Below, one piece after another: positions 1 to 11,810 of a DNA stretch of 64,000 nt. The translations under genes and the position numbers were made by a program. Position 1 is the first letter of the stretch, and every line of letters starts with the position of its first letter. The notes beneath the pieces were generated by a model. The model did not search any database, had not been told where the DNA came from, and saw only the letters and a program-made list of their open reading frames with translations. The stretch is from Bedellia somnulentella (lineage: Eukaryota; Arthropoda; Insecta; Lepidoptera; Bedelliidae), in contig OY755187.1 of the NCBI GenBank assembly GCA_963576735.1, forward strand, positions 13,640,001 to 13,704,000, written 5' to 3'.

Positions 1-654
1 TAAGATAAAACTGTGTTATTTTTGTCCTCTGGTTAGTTATTTCAATTACATTTTCTTATTCTAACCTCAAAAACAAACGCACTCACTTACCTTTTTTGAT
101 GTTTTCTGTAATGTTTGCTTGATTATTTTGCCGGCCCGTGAAAATTTAGTTAAAATATATGCATAGGTTCACAATAAATATGAATCGGCACTTGAAGTTC
201 ACCTCATGTATTAGCCAAGTGCCACCACTAAAAATTCCAATACTTTACACAATAACAACAGCAACTGAAATGGTTGCCATTTGTCACAATAAGTTCCGGA
301 GGGAAAAATAAATTACAATTAAGTACTTTATTTTTGTATTCATCTAAAATTCTCTTCAAAAACCGATTTTTAACTATTATCTTTACACGGTATTTACAAG
401 AGGTCAACTGTAATCTATTGGTTTCCTCCGATACCACACAACAGCTCTAATGCAGCTGTTAAGCAGCTTATCTTGTTCTTGTACAGTTATTATACAGCTG
501 TACTAACGCGATAAGCTGTATAATTTGGGCCCTTTTTACGATTATAACGGCTGTATAAGCGCTTATTCAGCCTTTGTACAGCCTGACTGTACAGCTTTTA
601 GTTTAAAAGGAAACTCAAATACAACTCTTATGCAGCCTGTCTGTGCTAGTTGGG
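1..654. other. AT-rich intergenic DNA with a CAGCTG-rich patch
   Basis: No convincing gene is seen. At about 445-620 the motif CAGCTGT and its reverse complement recur many times (for example tacagctgta), giving overlapping short palindromes. The short ORFs have no recognisable domain. Confidence 0.5.
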
Positions 655-703
655 AGTTGGCATCCAGCGCGAAATTTCTCTATCCTTTGTTTCTTTTTTA
701 CAC
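655..703. repeat. 49-bp direct repeat, left copy
   Basis: Starts agttggcatcc and ends ttttttacac. It is identical to 970-1018. The two copies flank exactly the SINE-like element at 704-969, so they are best read as an unusually long target-site duplication. Confidence 0.75.
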
Positions 704-969
704 GTTCAAGTAGTGTTTACGTTTCCTACCTCCGAATTTTAACTAATTCGGACGGCCACTTGTCTACCTTTTCAGATAGAATGCAAATGTTGGAAACGCC
801 TAACTATCACATAATTTAATGTTTTTTGACATGAATTCCTCATGTGGGGATTATTACTCATAAATAAAAGATGTTATTAAAGGAAAGAAAAATTTCGACA
901 CTGGCGGGGTTCGAGACCGCGACCTTCGGGTATACGCCCCCGTCGCTCTGCCAACTGAGCTACAGTGTC
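704..969 (-). mobile_element. tRNA-headed SINE (family D), minus strand
   Basis: The 5' end on the minus strand (969 downward) is a 73-nt tRNA-like head followed by a body whose sequence recurs at 4683-4826 and, inverted, at 4876-4965. The body includes the shared stretches around ggccacttgtctacc and gaattcctcatgtgg. The head abuts the right copy of a 49-bp direct repeat and the 3' end abuts the left copy, as expected for a retroposed unit. The pol III-type head plus recurring body identify it as a SINE. The partner LINE is not known. Confidence 0.7.
897..969 (-). repeat. tRNA-like SINE head
   Basis: The 7-bp acceptor stem GACACTG/CAGTGTC pairs perfectly. The D-arm holds a canonical A box (TAGCTCAGTTGG) and the T-arm a near-canonical B box (GGTCTCGAACC). 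The anticodon stem pairs only over CGGG/CCCG with an oversized loop, and no sensible anticodon can be placed. It is therefore called a tRNA-derived SINE promoter and not a working tRNA gene. Confidence 0.7.
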
Positions 970-1018
970 AGTTGGCATCCAGCGCGAAATTTCTCTATCC
1001 TTTGTTTCTTTTTTACAC
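970..1018. repeat. 49-bp direct repeat, right copy
   Basis: Perfect copy of 655-703 lying immediately beyond the SINE head. Confidence 0.75.
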
Positions 1019-2310
1019 AGCAATTTAGTGCTACCCCATTTACTTTGATGTCAGTTAAGTATTTATCAAGTTCCAGGTCTAAAGCTGAACTTGAGCTATT
1101 TCATTGTTTTTCATTTTTATCCTTCGGATTACCCTTCTTGGTATGTATATATTTTTTTTTGTTCGCTGCAATGAACTGACAAATGAGAAGACTTTTCCAG
1201 CCAGACCAGGTGAACAAGGCGGTCATAATTATAATAATTTATCTTTGATATTGTTGATATTATTTAATTTAAGTAATGGAATTTAGTTTTATTATTGATA
1301 TTTAAATACATTATCTTATTAATTTGCAATACTGAATATTAATGTAAAAAATATAAAGTGTATACAAAACAGGAACAATACATCCACAAATTGTAACTAT
1401 GATCAATTTTTGAAACAGAATATTCAATTTATTAAATCAGTAGTAGTCCCCATTTGATGTAAATATTAAATATTGGTTTCAATATCATTACATCAATAAG
1501 GACTCCGCGACAAAGCGAAAATTCCGGCATCTGCCCAACAGGTTCGCCCAGTCCGGAGACCAAATATAACAAACTTTTTGAAATTACCCGAAAATTCAAA
1601 TCGTTTTCAATTATTATTATTTTAGATTGAGCTACAATTAAACATATTCGTAAAACCTTACATTGTTAAGAATTTGTAAATCTACCTAGCATTAATTGAG
1701 TTTATATAGTTAAATAATTACAAGTTGTATTTTGCCCTTTTCGGTAAATAAATTTGAATTTGAAGCATCTTGTCCATCGCAAAAGCAGAGTACATTTGCG
1801 ATCAATTTTTCGCCTTGAGAATCATTCAAGATGGTCACCATATTGATCAACTTTAACCGTATTAAAGAAATTAAAAACTTGTTCGGGTTTAAGCAGCTGC
1901 CTGGGCACCTACCCTACACCGTGCAGCAGACAATCGACATCCTGGCGCCCATTAATTTTACATTAATTTAGTAGATTGTTTTTGGCGTAATAATATTGAT
2001 CAAGCGATTCTCCGTACTGAACTCTTTCAGCCAGCATCTCAGACAAAATAAACAATAGCTCATCCATTATCATTTACCCTACGTCGTTTCAAACTGAGCG
2101 ACCCAACCAAAGAGCTGCGGTTACTGTCTATTTTGTTTTGGGAATAGTATCCACCCTCGCGTTTGCGTGCACAATGCTGTGAACATCGCTCCCTGCTATT
2201 TTCTCGTTTTCGCGCCTCTACACTAGGCGAACGCTCTCGTGTACGCCGAACCGGCTTACGAAGAGACCTCTCCGCTGTTATTGGACTATTCGTTGTTTAC
2301 CTGTTCACCT
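1019..2310. other. Intergenic, no gene recognised
   Basis: AT-rich DNA with scattered short ORFs lacking family features. Around 1880-1950 and 2110-2280 the sequence is locally GC-richer and could be remnants of coding repeats, but nothing can be named. Confidence 0.4.
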
Positions 2311-2430
2311 CGATTGACCTCGGTATCACGCTCCCGTAATACCCACGGTCGATTTACCTCGGTATCACGCTCCCGTAATACCCACGGTTGTCGATTGACC
2401 TCGGTACCACGCTCCCGTAATACCCACGGT
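2311..2430. repeat. Short tandem repeat, three ~40-bp units
   Basis: Three consecutive copies of a unit beginning cgattgacctcggta and ending acccacggt start at 2311, 2350 and 2392. The units differ by a few substitutions and by a 2-3 bp length change. The overlapping ORFs on both strands are consequences of the repeat. Confidence 0.85.
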
Positions 2431-3190
2431 CGTTCAGCATAACGCTTCCTGTCATCTCCAACACCTCCGTGTTGACTGGCCCTTTTTTTTTTTGGCACCT
2501 CCATGCCAATTCTGCGCTCAATCTATCGTAACTGAGGCTACGACTCCTGCTCTCTTCTCGATCCATGGTGGAGAACTGAAACTGACAAATTTCAGCTTAG
2601 TAAACAATCAAGCCAACAACCCTCAGTACACATACTTTAGCTTCTTTGATCTCAATGGGCCTAACAATTAGTATAACGCAAATCCAATTTTCTTTTATTG
2701 AAATTAAAGGCGACCTTCGCAAATGCAACTTAAATATTTAACTGATAACAAATGTACGGCTGACTATTTTATTAGAAGGTAGTTCGTCTCAGGCATGTAT
2801 TTTATTTAATTCAGTGTAACTAAAACTCTTACTACATTAAAATCAAATTGTAGTTTTCTAGGTTTACAACTAATGCATTAAGTTTTCATAATTTTGGATT
2901 AGCACCGGGACATTCAATTTATTTCTAAAATCAAGTTCAATATAATTTATTGATTGATTTTGATAATTGTTTGATATTTAAAATCGTGTTATCTTGACAT
3001 ACATTTCGAATCTTTGTAAACATCAAATGAATCCATGCACATTGCTAGTCCTAAGCCTGGATCACACTTGAGTTAAATAAACGCGAGTAAAAGTATGATG
3101 ACAAAATAACTTTATTCAAAAGCGTATAAATATTTAAAAAGTAATGGATACATTTCTTCTCTAATCCCGTCTTACTCGCTCACGTAATTC
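2431..3190. other. Intergenic, nothing recognised
   Basis: AT-rich sequence without coding or repeat signatures that can be supported by eye. Confidence 0.4.
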
Positions 3191-3199
3191 TATAACTAA

Positions 3200-3548
3200 A
3201 TAAATAAAATAAATAAAATAATCATTTATTTCAAAATAAAAAGATAAATCTTTGTTTTTTGAACGTCAAATTTTAACTTAATACTAAGTTTACTTCGGAT
3301 TCGGAAGGTGTTTTGTTGAGAGAAGAACCCGTAAGAAACTCGTCAACACACATCTTTTTTTACGTCCATTACAATTTCGGTGTTAGCCCGGAAACATCCT
3401 GCACAGAGCCCTGATGACACCAAGCCACTTCATCATTAATGTAATCATTGATATTGTAATAGGCTTTCGAACTAAGATTTCTTTTAACAGCTGCTTTGAA
3501 TTTTGTTTCTGATAAATTTAAAATGTCCTCAGGTATTTTATTATACAT
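3200..3548 (-). pseudogene. 3' end of a non-LTR retrotransposon (LINE) polyprotein
   Basis: On the minus strand an open frame from 3548 to the stop at 3369 encodes 59 residues of the kind that end many insect LINE reverse transcriptases: a KIPEDIL motif, then an FKAAVKRNL segment, then KAYYNINDYI and a Trp. It is followed on the minus strand by an untranslated tail that runs into TTTATTTA-type repeats near 3200, a typical LINE 3' end. Everything upstream of the last ~60 codons is missing, so it is a 5'-truncated copy. The match is by recalled pattern; the clade is not certain. Confidence 0.5.
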
Positions 3549-4682
3549 TTTTACACACTACCTATAACACTGCTATTCTACCTCATGTGATATATTTATA
3601 TTCCCATTACACGAAATATTTAATTAATTACACAACACCACACGCCTGATAGTAGGAATTGTTAGATCTTAGCATCACATGTAATGCTTTAAACAGATGT
3701 TGTAATGCCATATGTCATAATTTCAAAGGGTACTGTTTTCGCACGTGTACTCACAATCATAAACGAAAAATGTTTTAGAAAATTCACTATACGGTATATC
3801 GATCCAACATTTCAATATTATTAGATAATCAGAGCTCTATACCAATCTTCAGATCGATAAGTTGACAAACAGTAGCTTTGAAAAAAAAAACAATCTGAGC
3901 TATCGGGAAAAAAAGGACTAGATATCAGGCTCAAGTATGTAACAGATTAACACTCTTATGTATCGCCCCTATGTTTTTGAGAATAAATGAAAATTCTTTT
4001 AAAATACTTTCTTGCCTTCAATTGATATAGACTTTATTATTTACGACTGTTTATGGATGCTATTTTATAAAGAAGAAGGCAATTTCACCATACCAAGGAT
4101 TCTAATTACGCAAACACAAAAAAAAAGAACAGGGTACTTACGTAGGCGCAGTACGAAAAACGTGATATTTTTCGCCTATCCTCACTTCTGAGTTGTAGGG
4201 TCAACTTCAGGGAGTGTGGAGGTTTTGAAATAAAAACCCAAAATAGCGGTACACTTCGTATAATTTCATCTTTCACAACCACTTGCCGATACAACGGACT
4301 ACTGACAAATGCCCCAGCAAAAACAGAGATCGTATATTTATACCTTACCTATCCTCAAATCAACTAACAGTCTTATTAATAATACTTTACTCAAATTTAC
4401 ATAATCATTATTATAACTCATTTATAAATAAATAATAACATTTTAGAAATGAGTATTTACTAAAATTATGGATTTAATTACAATCATTATTTTAATCAGC
4501 GTGAGCTGTTTTGAAGTAAAGTCAAACAAGTATCTCATTATTCATACACGATACCACTAATACTTATTAAATAGGTAAACAATATGATTACACAATAAAA
4601 CTATACAGTTTATCAATTATAAATAGTATAAATTATACAGTATAATAGCCAATCATAGCACACTCATTATTATAAGCTTACA
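3549..4682. other. Intergenic, nothing recognised
   Basis: AT-rich sequence. The only ORF of note (4106-4294, minus) has no family features and is probably chance. Confidence 0.4.
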
Positions 4683-4965
4683 GGACGGCCACTTGTCTAC
4701 CTTTTCAGATAGAATGCAAATGTTGGAAACGCCTAACTATCACATAGTTTAATGTTTTTTGACATGAATTCCTCATGTGGGGATTATTACTCATAAATAA
4801 AAGATGTTATTAAAGGAAAGAAATTTTTTTTTTTTCTTTTTTTTCTTTCGCGGGTTCGAACCCCGCCATTGTCGAAATTTTTCTTTCCTTTAATAACATC
4901 TTTTATTTATGAGTAATAATCCCCACATGAGGAATTCATGTCAAAAAACATTAAATTATGTGATT
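4683..4965. repeat. Head-to-head SINE family D copies forming a large hairpin
   Basis: 4683-4826 repeats the body of the element at 704-969 in the same orientation. 4876-4965 is its reverse complement. The two arms (about 75-80 nt, nearly perfect) flank a T-rich spacer and a pol III B-box region (GGGTTCGAACCCC at about 4853-4866). The spacer-side tRNA remnant belongs to the plus-strand copy. Confidence 0.75.
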
Positions 4966-5857
4966 GTATGTTTATTTTTTATCTTATTATGTATGGATGG
5001 AAGCGTCTAACAATTTTGCTTTGGATTTGATAAAGGCTGTTTATTATCCGGTTCACTAAAGTATTTTAAGTAATGTTGATCTCAAATGTGATTTTAACTC
5101 TAGGTATAATTGTAATAACTGTTATAATTTGCACATGTTGCATAAACTTAGTCCTTCCTATAACTAGCAAGTATATAATACAAAGTGTTTAAAGATAGAA
5201 GATATAACAATTTATCTAAGACCAGGCTTAAGAATGTTGATCTCAAAATGTTATTCTAATTTTAAGTAATACAGTGAAATGTTACAGAAACTATGATTCA
5301 GTGTACTTACCCATTTAATAATGTTATTCATAAGTATTTTAACTTCTCTATATCAAAAGCTCTAATATTCCTTTATGATATAACTTGTTATAGAAAAACT
5401 ATTAAGACTAATTCTGATTAACAAGTAAAATAATTGGTAAATCGTTACTAAATTTAAGTTTTATAAGTACCAAAAATGATTATTATGTTGAAATGGCACA
5501 TGAGAATTGTGTAATTTATGTTACTTTTTTAAATATCTTTAATAAATGAATATTTTTTATAATATCAGGCATTTTTATTAATATGGATCATTACTTCAAA
5601 AATATATGGGAAACGAAGCACATCGGAAGTAAGTGCATACTTACTGCTGATATATTATGGGTACGATGGGGTCTCTGGTGGGAATTTTACTTAGCACAAA
5701 CGGATTTTTGTATTAAATATTAATTAAATATGTAATACATAGTACATTACTAAGTAAACAATGTTAAAGTGATTTTAATTACCTACATTAATCAGAAACA
5801 AGAAATGAAATAGCTTCAAAAACATACTCATGAAAGCAAAAATTCGTAAAAAAATCT
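4966..5857. other. Intergenic, nothing recognised
   Basis: AT-rich sequence with no coding frame of note. The 5' part of the LINE that begins at about 5900 is not visible here, so that element is truncated or interrupted upstream. Confidence 0.4.
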
Positions 5858-6464
5858 TTGTGCGCCATTTACTCGGAACCATACCAGTTGCACTTACTGC
5901 CAATATCGCACGCGCGGCAGGATATTTGTCTCTTAAATGAAACTTGGTTAACTAAACCTAGACCTATTTTGCACATTCCGGGATATAATTACTATGGTAA
6001 AATGGGTAAAATTAAACATGGAGGTGTAGCAATCCTTGTGAAAACATCAATCAAATGTTTAAATCTGAACACAGCTTTCTATGAGGATATCCAAACGCAG
6101 GCCATAAGGATTGAAACGGAAGCTGGTTCTTTATCTGTTCTTTGTGTATACTGCCCACCTAAAACAAATTCAAATACTATTAGAATTAACAAATTAAGGA
6201 ACATAATAAATAGTATTCCTAAACCTTGCTTAATATCAGGAGACTTTAATGCACATCATATTGCTTTTGGATGTGACATTACAAATACTAGAGGTAGAGA
6301 ACTCTTTAGTTTGTTTGATGAATGCAATTTATGCATTTTAAACTCGGGTGCACCTACTACACTACGTAGACCTGGCAAAAACGCTTCTGCTATTGATGTT
6401 TCATGTATAAGTTCTGAACTTGCTCCACTGTGTGAATGGCAGGTGGGCGCAGACACTTTTAGTG
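5858..6464 (+). pseudogene. I-clade LINE endonuclease (AP-endonuclease-like), 5' piece
   Basis: The frame carries the order of motifs of the endonuclease/exonuclease/phosphatase domain of non-LTR retrotransposons: DICLLNETWL (catalytic Glu), HGGVAILVK, VLCVYCPP, and SGDFNAHH (catalytic Asp and Asn). The final Ser-x-His motif is absent. Homology stops near GADTF at about 6464 and resumes 35 kb away at about 41472 with LGSYHFPTF, the missing end of this domain. The first ~20 residues of a normal domain are also missing at the 5' side. In the living element this domain nicks target DNA for target-primed reverse transcription. Confidence 0.75.
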
Positions 6465-6755
6465 CAGGCTCGAAACGGATAATCGTTTGCATAAATTGCC
6501 GACCGTGATCTGAGTTTTGATACGCGTTATTGGTACCTATAACCGTATTAAAATACTTGTTGCCACGAGCGAGCGCGGTGCGTTGCGGTTCAAACCCTAC
6601 GCGCCCCTCCCAGTTCCCTAGTTTGCCTTTGTGCTCGGGCGCGACATTGCCAGCTTGTACAGTGCACGCTAGTCGACGCGTAAACATCGCCAAATATTAG
6701 TGTTTTCGATTGTTTACGTTATTTACTTATTAAAGTAAGGTGTTTTGTTGAGACA
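6465..6755 (+). promoter_or_regulatory. 5' terminal/leader region of element X
   Basis: Contains the left inverted repeat (about 6460-6520) and a locally GC-rich leader (6560-6680) ahead of the first ATG at 6756. No TATA box is obvious. It is a likely promoter region by position only. Confidence 0.35.
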
Positions 6756-8890
6756 ATGTCGCTAGAAATCGTGAATTTAAAGAGGAAAAGACCCAGTGAA
6801 CTAGTGTGTATGTTTTGCGATTCGCCCGGACAGTTAGTGAGTGAACCAAAGCCTGAGACATTTCTCACTATAAAACGAGCAGCAGAGAGACGAAAAGATG
6901 AAGTAAGTGTTAAGTTTGCTAGACTATACGATCCAGAATGCAGTTTACATTCTATTTCATGGCACAGAAATTGCATGTCGAGCTATGTAAGCGAGGAAAA
7001 AGTACGGCATCGGGAAATAGCATTGTACAAGGAAGAACAAAGCGCTGAATGCCGTTTTGGAAGCAATACTCCAGTATCCAGTCGCGATGCTCGTAAATCT
7101 CTGAGAACGTCTGGAAATACAGAACAAAATTTGGTATGTCTAATCTAACAGTTAAAACCCTTTTGATCGCCAAATATGGCAAAAAGGTACTGTTTTCGCA
7201 TCCATGTGATAGAACTAAATCAGCCATGGTATTTTTAACAGATATACCACTTGCAGACGCAGTAGAACGCGTACGACAACTGGATGATAATAAAATTAAA
7301 ATGTGTGCAAAACTACTAAGAGATGAGGCTGTGGCTGCTAAACTTTTACCAGATGAATATTTATGTGACGAAGCTTTAATAGAGAACACTAATAATAAAA
7401 CTGAATTGCCTCCAGCTTGGATGACATTTCTACAAAAATTATTTAGTGCAAAAAAACAAAAATTAGGAGGAAGTTGTCTGATTGTATCACTGAAAAGAAG
7501 ACACCTAAACACGTAGCACTAGCCGAATCTGTTCACTATCTTAGCAGGTCAAAACATTTGGTTACAATATTGAATAAACTGGGGCACAGCATTAGCTATC
7601 AAGCGTTAAAAGATCTTGACACCGAGATAACAAGAGCGATTATAAATGAAGATGAAAACAAAAAAGTGATTGTACCCAAAACATTGTGCAAAATCCATCA
7701 TTGTATTTACATGGAGCAGTGGATAACAATGATTTTAATGAAGAAACGTTAAGTGGAAAGAATACGACACACGTAACAGCTATGGTCGTATATCAGGAAC
7801 AAGATTCGTCACAAAACGATATTTCGCTAAAACATAGGCGTACAGCAGTTGAAGACTTTAGTGATTTAAAAACTTTGAACTGTCAAGAAATTTATCATTG
7901 TGAAATAACAAAGGCAAAGCCAATGTCAATATCAAATTATGTCGAAACTACCGGGTTATTAGACACTCATAATTCACGAAATATAAACATTTTATGGGTC
8001 TTGTGTAGATTACATTATGATGAGGATAACAAAAATTTTGTGAGACCATCTACCAACGCTGTTCCAGGATGGACTCCGTTCCAACAACTTCTGTCATCGG
8101 AAAATTTACCTATGTCAACTGTGGGGTATTGTCCTATTATACCTCATCCACCCACATCACGAGATGTCGTTTATACGTCTATGAAAAATTTTATTGACCT
8201 AAGTAGGTCTCTACAAAAAGAAACTGGAGTTCTTTCATGTGATATGGCTATATATTTGATAGCCAAACAGATCCATCTTTCATATCAACATTTTCCTGAT
8301 TTGGTCTTAAGGGTTGGTTCATTTCACCTGCGAAAAAATTTTTTGCGATGCTTGGGTCAATTTATTGAAGGAAGTGGCCTAGATAGGATTCTTGTCGAAG
8401 CTGAAATATACGGTGAGAATACTCTTGCTTCTATATTGAATGGTGTGCAGTATAATCGAGGTATACGTGCTCACAAACTTCTATATGAAGCACTAAGATG
8501 CTTACAATTCACAGAGTATATTAATCAGAATGAGTTTCCTGATGGCGATGCTATTAATCCGTGTCTTCAAGAGTTAAGAGAGGCCATAGTAAATAGGGAC
8601 CACAAAAGTTTGTTGGAAAAATATCAGCAACATGAAAACGTAATTGATGTTTTTTTGTCGCAATTTTCGGTTTTCTAACAAGATATGTGCCAAGAAATTG
8701 AAACTTTCAAGTTCTACAATGACTATTGTGAAATGGTAGAAATTCTCTTGAATTCAATCAAAGCAGACAGAGAAAGTGATTTTGATTTACATTTGCAGAC
8801 TACCAGACAAATGCTGAGTTATTTCTTCCCTATGAACCACACAAATTATGTCCGTGGAGTGTCACTCTACTTACAAGACATGATTCAATA
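6756..8890 (+). pseudogene. Element X protein, N-terminal and central part
   Basis: The coding frame starts at ATG 6756. The first ~100 residues hold a Cys/His-rich module (VCMFCDSPG, later WHRNCMSSY). From about 7560 the protein has GHSISYQAL, then NNDFNEETLSGKNTTH, CDMAIYLIAKQI, RVGSFHLRKNF and LVEAEIYGENTL, a set of spaced acidic and His motifs that I recall from multi-copy transposon-like proteins of arthropods, cnidarians and fish and that resembles a decayed DDE core. The frame changes near 7135, 7480 and 7720 and has a TAA at 8676-8678, so it cannot make one protein. It is cut at 8890 by the ISL2EU element and continues at 14099. Confidence 0.6.
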
Positions 8891-9290
8891 GGGAATATGC
8901 GTAAGATTCAAATATCGCTCAAAACATTTTTTCCTAAAGTTTATTGTCTAATAATTGCGTACAGGTTAATATTTTTTAATATAATTACGTTTTGAATTAG
9001 AAATTATGAAATAAAAAGTGCAAAAAATACGAGAAAAATTCAAATGAGCTGAAACGCAACGCTATTGGTCGGAACGAGTTGTGACGTCAAAGTCTATAAT
9101 AACAAATAATACTGTTCTCAGTTCTGTGCTGTTAACGATTTAATTCCGTTTTATTGTGATTTGAAGTAAATATTGAACTTATATTACATTTTTTTCGTAA
9201 AAATAAAGTCAAAAGACTTACAGAAAAATTACAGATATTGGTTTCGTCAAAGCACAATCGGACAATCTCCCGAAAATTGATGTGTTTAGG

Positions 9291-11774
9291 ATGACCACGT
9301 TTTTTGAATCAAACCTGGATTTTACGTCTACTGAAATAAAAGGGGTGAAAGCAGCAAGGTAATAAATATTATGTTTATTCGATTCTCCACGCATTATTTA
9401 GATGTTTTTTTATCTATAAGTCAAAATAACATCAAAATCTGAGTAAGAGAACATTATAAGATTTGCTTGTTTTATGGAAAAAGCACATTATTCAAAGCTT
9501 ATAATGTTTTTTATGGTGATCTTGGCACCCCGATCAAGTTGCTAGCAATCGAAAGACTTACGTAAACTATTTTATGGTATCAAAATCATAGGCTACTTGC
9601 CATACAATGTTTGGGAAATGTATTTTCATTTTAGTATGTTTTTTATAGATCTGGACGAGAAACATATGGCGATTCCGCAGTTGGCTACGTGCAAGTTAAA
9701 CGTAAGGGTGATATATGTACTGTGAAGGCTCGAATAACACCTAAACATAGTGTCCGACAGAAATGTTATTCTGTAACACTTGTATGTGATGAGGCTCAAG
9801 AAACTGTCTTATCAGTTCAATGTGAAGATTGTGCAGCTCACAAAAGTAGGTTACACTATTTATTATGTGAATCTTGTGTTAAGTATTGTTAATTTATAGG
9901 CAGATGAGCAAACTACTATGTAAATAATTACACTGGTTAACAATGGTTTTGCCCATGAATGATGAAATACAAAAATAGGCAGTACTTGGTGAATACTAAT
10001 CATCAGTTATAATATTACAAGTGTCTTAGCTCGAGTTATCGAGCTATACAAGTTTAATCTTGTATTGCGTTCGCCGCACTCTCGCAAGTTTCGACTTGTT
10101 CGTTATTACAGCACGGCTTTACTTTACTAGATTTAATACATCATAAAGAACGTTAAGATTGCGCTAGCATTCGCTATCAAACACCGTGAAAATACAATTA
10201 ATAGTGTATGACGTGGTAATAGCAGTGTAACCTACAGCAACGTCTTAAGTGTATCAAACAAATTTTGTTTTTAGTTTTTATTGTGAAGTTTAAACTAAAA
10301 CTTTGTGAATTTATATTTTTAATTAAATGTCCCTCAAAATACATATTCTCGACTTACATTTGGATTTTTGTCCTGAAAATATGGGAGATGTTAGCGACGA
10401 ACATGGTGAACGTTTTCACCAGGATATTTCAGGCATGGAAGAGCGATACCAGGGCAAATGGAGTCCTGCTATGTTAGCAGACTACTGCTGGACGTTGAAG
10501 AGAGAGGCTGTAGATATTACTTATAAACGGAAAAGCAATATATTAACTCATTTTTAAATTTTATAATACGTGATTTATGAATATAATGTTACCTTAAGTC
10601 AAAACATTTTTATTTGATTCCACAAAAAACGCGAGCTAACTCGACCTTAAAACTTACATCAAAATGTATGTTTAGAGGTATTCTTTCGCAATTAGCACAA
10701 CTCATTTCATGGATTAACAAAACCTTAAAATTTGTTAACCAGTGTTATTATTGAATTTCTACATATAATCTTATTATTTTACAGGTGGCATGTCATTGCC
10801 TTCTTGGTCTGGGTGCATAGACGCAGTGAAGACCCACCTTCCACTAGTGTTGATTGCTACTGGAAAAAGTCAAAGTTATCTTCAGTGGGCACAAGTCTTA
10901 AATTTATTAAGGCAAAGGATATATGTAAGGTACCCAAGACGCAAACAAAACCTGTATGTGATGCTGACCTGTCAACACAGGGTTCCAAAGACAGTTTTTT
11001 GTCTATTGTAAAAAAAATAGTAAAGAAGCCGGTGATACAAGCAATCAACTTATGAAATATTATACTGAGCCCACTGATATTGAAAAAAATTCTATTCATC
11101 ATTTGGTAAGCTTGATGAAGAACAAACCAAAGACTCCAAAAGAATTAATTGAATTTTGTAAGGAAAAAATGCACGCTGAAGTATGTAAAGAAGCAACAAT
11201 AGCAACCTTAGATCAAAGCGACTGTCCTTTGTGGTATGAATTGCGGTATGCAAGAATTACCGCTTCAAAAACCTATGAAGCTGCTCATTGCAATGTTTTT
11301 GACGGGTCCCTAACAGAAACTATTATGGGAGCATCAAAAGTACCCGACACAGTTGCCATGAAAAGAGGCAGACAGTTAGAGAGTGAAGTGATTAAAGTGG
11401 TGGAAAAGATGAAGAAAATAAAAATAAATAAATGTGGGATTATATTAAGCCCTTTATATCCGATTATGGGAGCATCCCCTGATGGTGAAACTGATAATTA
11501 CAGCATTGAAATAAAATGTCCTTCATCTGAAAAATCAGTAAGCCTTTATTTAAAAAATAATGAAATTTCAGCAAAATGCATGGCACAGGTGCAGTTGCAA
11601 ATGCATTTTGCAAACAAAAATAAAGGCCTATTCTGTGTGGCTGACACCAATTTTGAGGAATCAAAAAATGTCACTATAGTTGAAGTGGACTATGATAAGG
11701 AAATGTGTGATAATTTAATTGAAAAATGTACTTTGTTTTGGAGTAATGCCATTTTCCCTGTAATATTTAAATAA
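9291..11774 (+). pseudogene. YqaJ-type exonuclease of the ISL2EU element
   Basis: Likely exons are 9291-9358 (ATG, donor GTAATA), 9649-9845 (acceptor TTATAG, donor GTAGGT) and 10785-11774 (acceptor TTTACAG). Exon 2 carries a SWIM-like Cys pattern (CEDCAAH) and exon 3 continues with HVIAFLVWVHRRSEDP. From 11052 comes the YqaJ nuclease core: LWYELRYARITAS, RGRQLESEV, GASPDG followed by EIKCP (catalytic Asp and Glu-x-Lys), then QVQLQMHF. All core residues are present. There is a phase error at the exon 2/3 join and a one-base shift in an A run near 11010, so this copy is broken. The family is a phage-type recombination exonuclease carried as an accessory gene. Confidence 0.7.
10265..10557 (+). 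pseudogene. Fragment of an arthropod multi-copy hypothetical gene
   Basis: Lies inside intron 2 of the YqaJ gene. The frame from 10327 has the distinctive block LHLDFCPENMG, then SDEHGERFHQDI, MEERYQGKW and MLADYCWTLKR, which I recall from repeated uncharacterised arthropod proteins. Only the C-terminal end is present. Origin and function are unknown; it appears to have been inserted secondarily. Confidence 0.5.
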
Positions 11775-11810
11775 GAGAACTAGAAATAAAACAAAAATTG
11801 TATGATAAAT

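Noticed and set aside
897..969. Possible functional tRNA gene
   Set aside because: Acceptor, D and T arms look right, but the anticodon stem does not pair properly and the body continues as a repeated SINE.
2311..2430. CRISPR-like array
   Set aside because: Three adjacent ~40-bp units without spacers in a eukaryotic setting; an ordinary tandem repeat.
6256..6693. Minus-strand 145-codon ORF
   Set aside because: It spans the junction of the LINE endonuclease and element X on the opposite strand and shows no domain.
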